The position numbers were made by a program, and so were the translations under genes. DNA of 6,135 bases from HGM13006 sp964514175 (GTDB taxonomy: Bacteria > Bacillota > Clostridia > Oscillospirales > Oscillospiraceae), in contig CAZEPQ010000114.1 of NCBI GenBank assembly GCA_964514175.1, positions 1 to 6,135 on the forward strand. Reading direction: 5' to 3'. The notes beneath the pieces were generated by a model that was not told the origin of the DNA, searched no databases, and worked only from the letters and a program-made list of their open reading frames with translations. This document shows, in pieces, positions 5,495 through 6,135 of the stretch. How positions within the stretch are numbered: the first letter of the stretch is position 1; each line of letters opens with the position of its first letter.

Positions 5495-6135
5495 TCATTC
5501 GATGCTGAGCTGACCGTCTTCCCGCTGATGGGCGATACCAAGATGGTCATAAGCAAGTTGTGTGACACAACGCCCTCTGGGGGTCCGTGTCAAAAATCCG
5601 ATCTGCATGAGATAAGGCTCATAAACGTCTTCCAGCGTCACGGCCTCTTCTCCAATGGTTGCTGCCAAGGTCTCAAGACCCACGGGGCCGCCGCCATAGT
5701 TTGTGATAATGGAGCGGAGCATGCGCCGATCCGTTTCGTCCAAACCCAGATGATCCACTTCCAGACGGTTTAAAGCGTCGTCTGCCGCCTCTCTGGTGAT
5801 CACACCATCGTAATAGACCAGAGCAAAATCCCGAACCCTTCGCAGCATCCGGTTGGCAAGCCGGGGCGTACCGCGGCTGCGGGAGGCGATCTCATAAGCT
5901 CCCTCCGGGTCAATCTCCGTCCCCAGCAGAGCCGCACTGCGGAGAACGATCTTCTGAAGCTCCTTGGGCTGGTACAGCTCCAGCCGCAGGGACACACCAA
6001 AGCGGTCACGAAGGGGCGAGGAAAGCTGTCCTGCCCGGGTGGTAGCACCAATGAGGGTGAACTTGGGCAGATCCAGTCGAATGGAGTTGGCGGAAGGGCC
6101 CTTGCCGATGATGATATCAATGGCATAGTCCTCCA
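5495..6135 (-). CDS. ruvB: Holliday junction branch migration ATPase RuvB (5' part outside window)
   Basis: RuvB is the hexameric AAA+ motor that, with RuvA, drives branch migration of Holliday junctions in recombination and repair. The frame is open to the window edge, giving 212 residues of a protein of about 330-340; Walker A and B lie outside. Using fragment numbering, the visible parts are EDYAIDIIIGKGPSA (1-15, typical of the region after Walker B), sensor 1 FTLIGATTR (25-33), the arginine-finger segment SPLRDRFG (39-46), the small domain with the sensor-2 motif RGTPRLANRMLRRVRD, and the C-terminal winged-helix DNA-binding domain (GLDETDRRML onward). A GTG at 5993-5995 is internal (the Val of DRFGV) and is not the start. 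The stop codon lies 13 nt before glmM. ruvA would be expected upstream, outside the window. Confidence 0.97.
   Translation of the reverse strand, partial: EDYAIDIIIGKGPSANSIRLDLPKFTLIGATTRAGQLSSPLRDRFGVSLRLELYQPKELQKIVLRSAALLGTEIDPEGAYEIASRSRGTPRLANRMLRRVRDFALVYYDGVITREAADDALNRLEVDHLGLDETDRRMLRSIITNYGGGPVGLETLAATIGEEAVTLEDVYEPYLMQIGFLTRTPRGRCVTQLAYDHLGIAHQREDGQLSIE

Noticed and set aside
5800..6126. Minus-strand frame overlapping ruvB, and an internal GTG at 5995 as ruvB start
   Set aside because: The ruvB frame continues unbroken to the window edge with sensor-1 and arginine-finger motifs upstream of 5995. The overlapping frame has no motifs.

Overview
The window looks like chromosomal DNA of a low-to-moderate GC Firmicute, most likely a gut-type Clostridia (Oscillospiraceae/Ruminococcaceae-like). 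The reasons are strong AGGAGG-type ribosome binding sites, sigma-A promoters with extended -10 elements, intrinsic terminators, a ruvB-glmM gene pair, a clostridial-type double zinc-ribbon protein and a class IIC group II intron end. This taxonomic call is inference; no sequence search was possible.

Layout, left to right. Positions 1-55 (minus strand) hold the first 55 nt of a class IIC group II intron, inserted 6 nt after the GC-rich hairpin that follows the next gene. Positions 98-1900 (minus) encode a 600-aa membrane-anchored CapA-family protein with a Gln/Tyr-rich cytoplasmic N-terminus and an altered metallophosphatase motif. It is transcribed divergently from a 292-aa membrane-anchored GH25 lysozyme (2073-2951, plus). 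The GH25 gene ends in a textbook terminator that lies inside the 3' end of a convergent Sfp-type phosphopantetheinyl transferase gene (2932-3459, minus). Upstream of that gene, on the same strand, is a 91-aa double zinc-ribbon protein (3519-3794). Its terminator hairpin sits between the two genes, and the hairpin's U-tract touches the transferase's ribosome binding site.

The stretch 3795-4116 has no protein gene. It carries a near-perfect sigma-A promoter (TTGACA, 16 nt, TGATATAAT) followed by about 240 nt able to fold into a multi-branched RNA closed by a long helix. This is either a structured non-coding RNA or a long regulatory leader of the zinc-ribbon gene, and it is the most interesting object in the window. 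I could not assign it firmly to a family; raiA-motif RNA is a candidate to test.

Further right on the minus strand come glmM (4117-5481, phosphoglucosamine mutase) and the 3' two-thirds of ruvB (5495 to the window edge), 13 nt apart and evidently co-transcribed as ruvB-glmM. Functionally, glmM makes the amino-sugar precursor of peptidoglycan, GH25 cleaves peptidoglycan, and the CapA protein is a cell-surface enzyme. The left and centre of the window therefore lean towards envelope biology, but there is no sign that these genes form one dedicated system.
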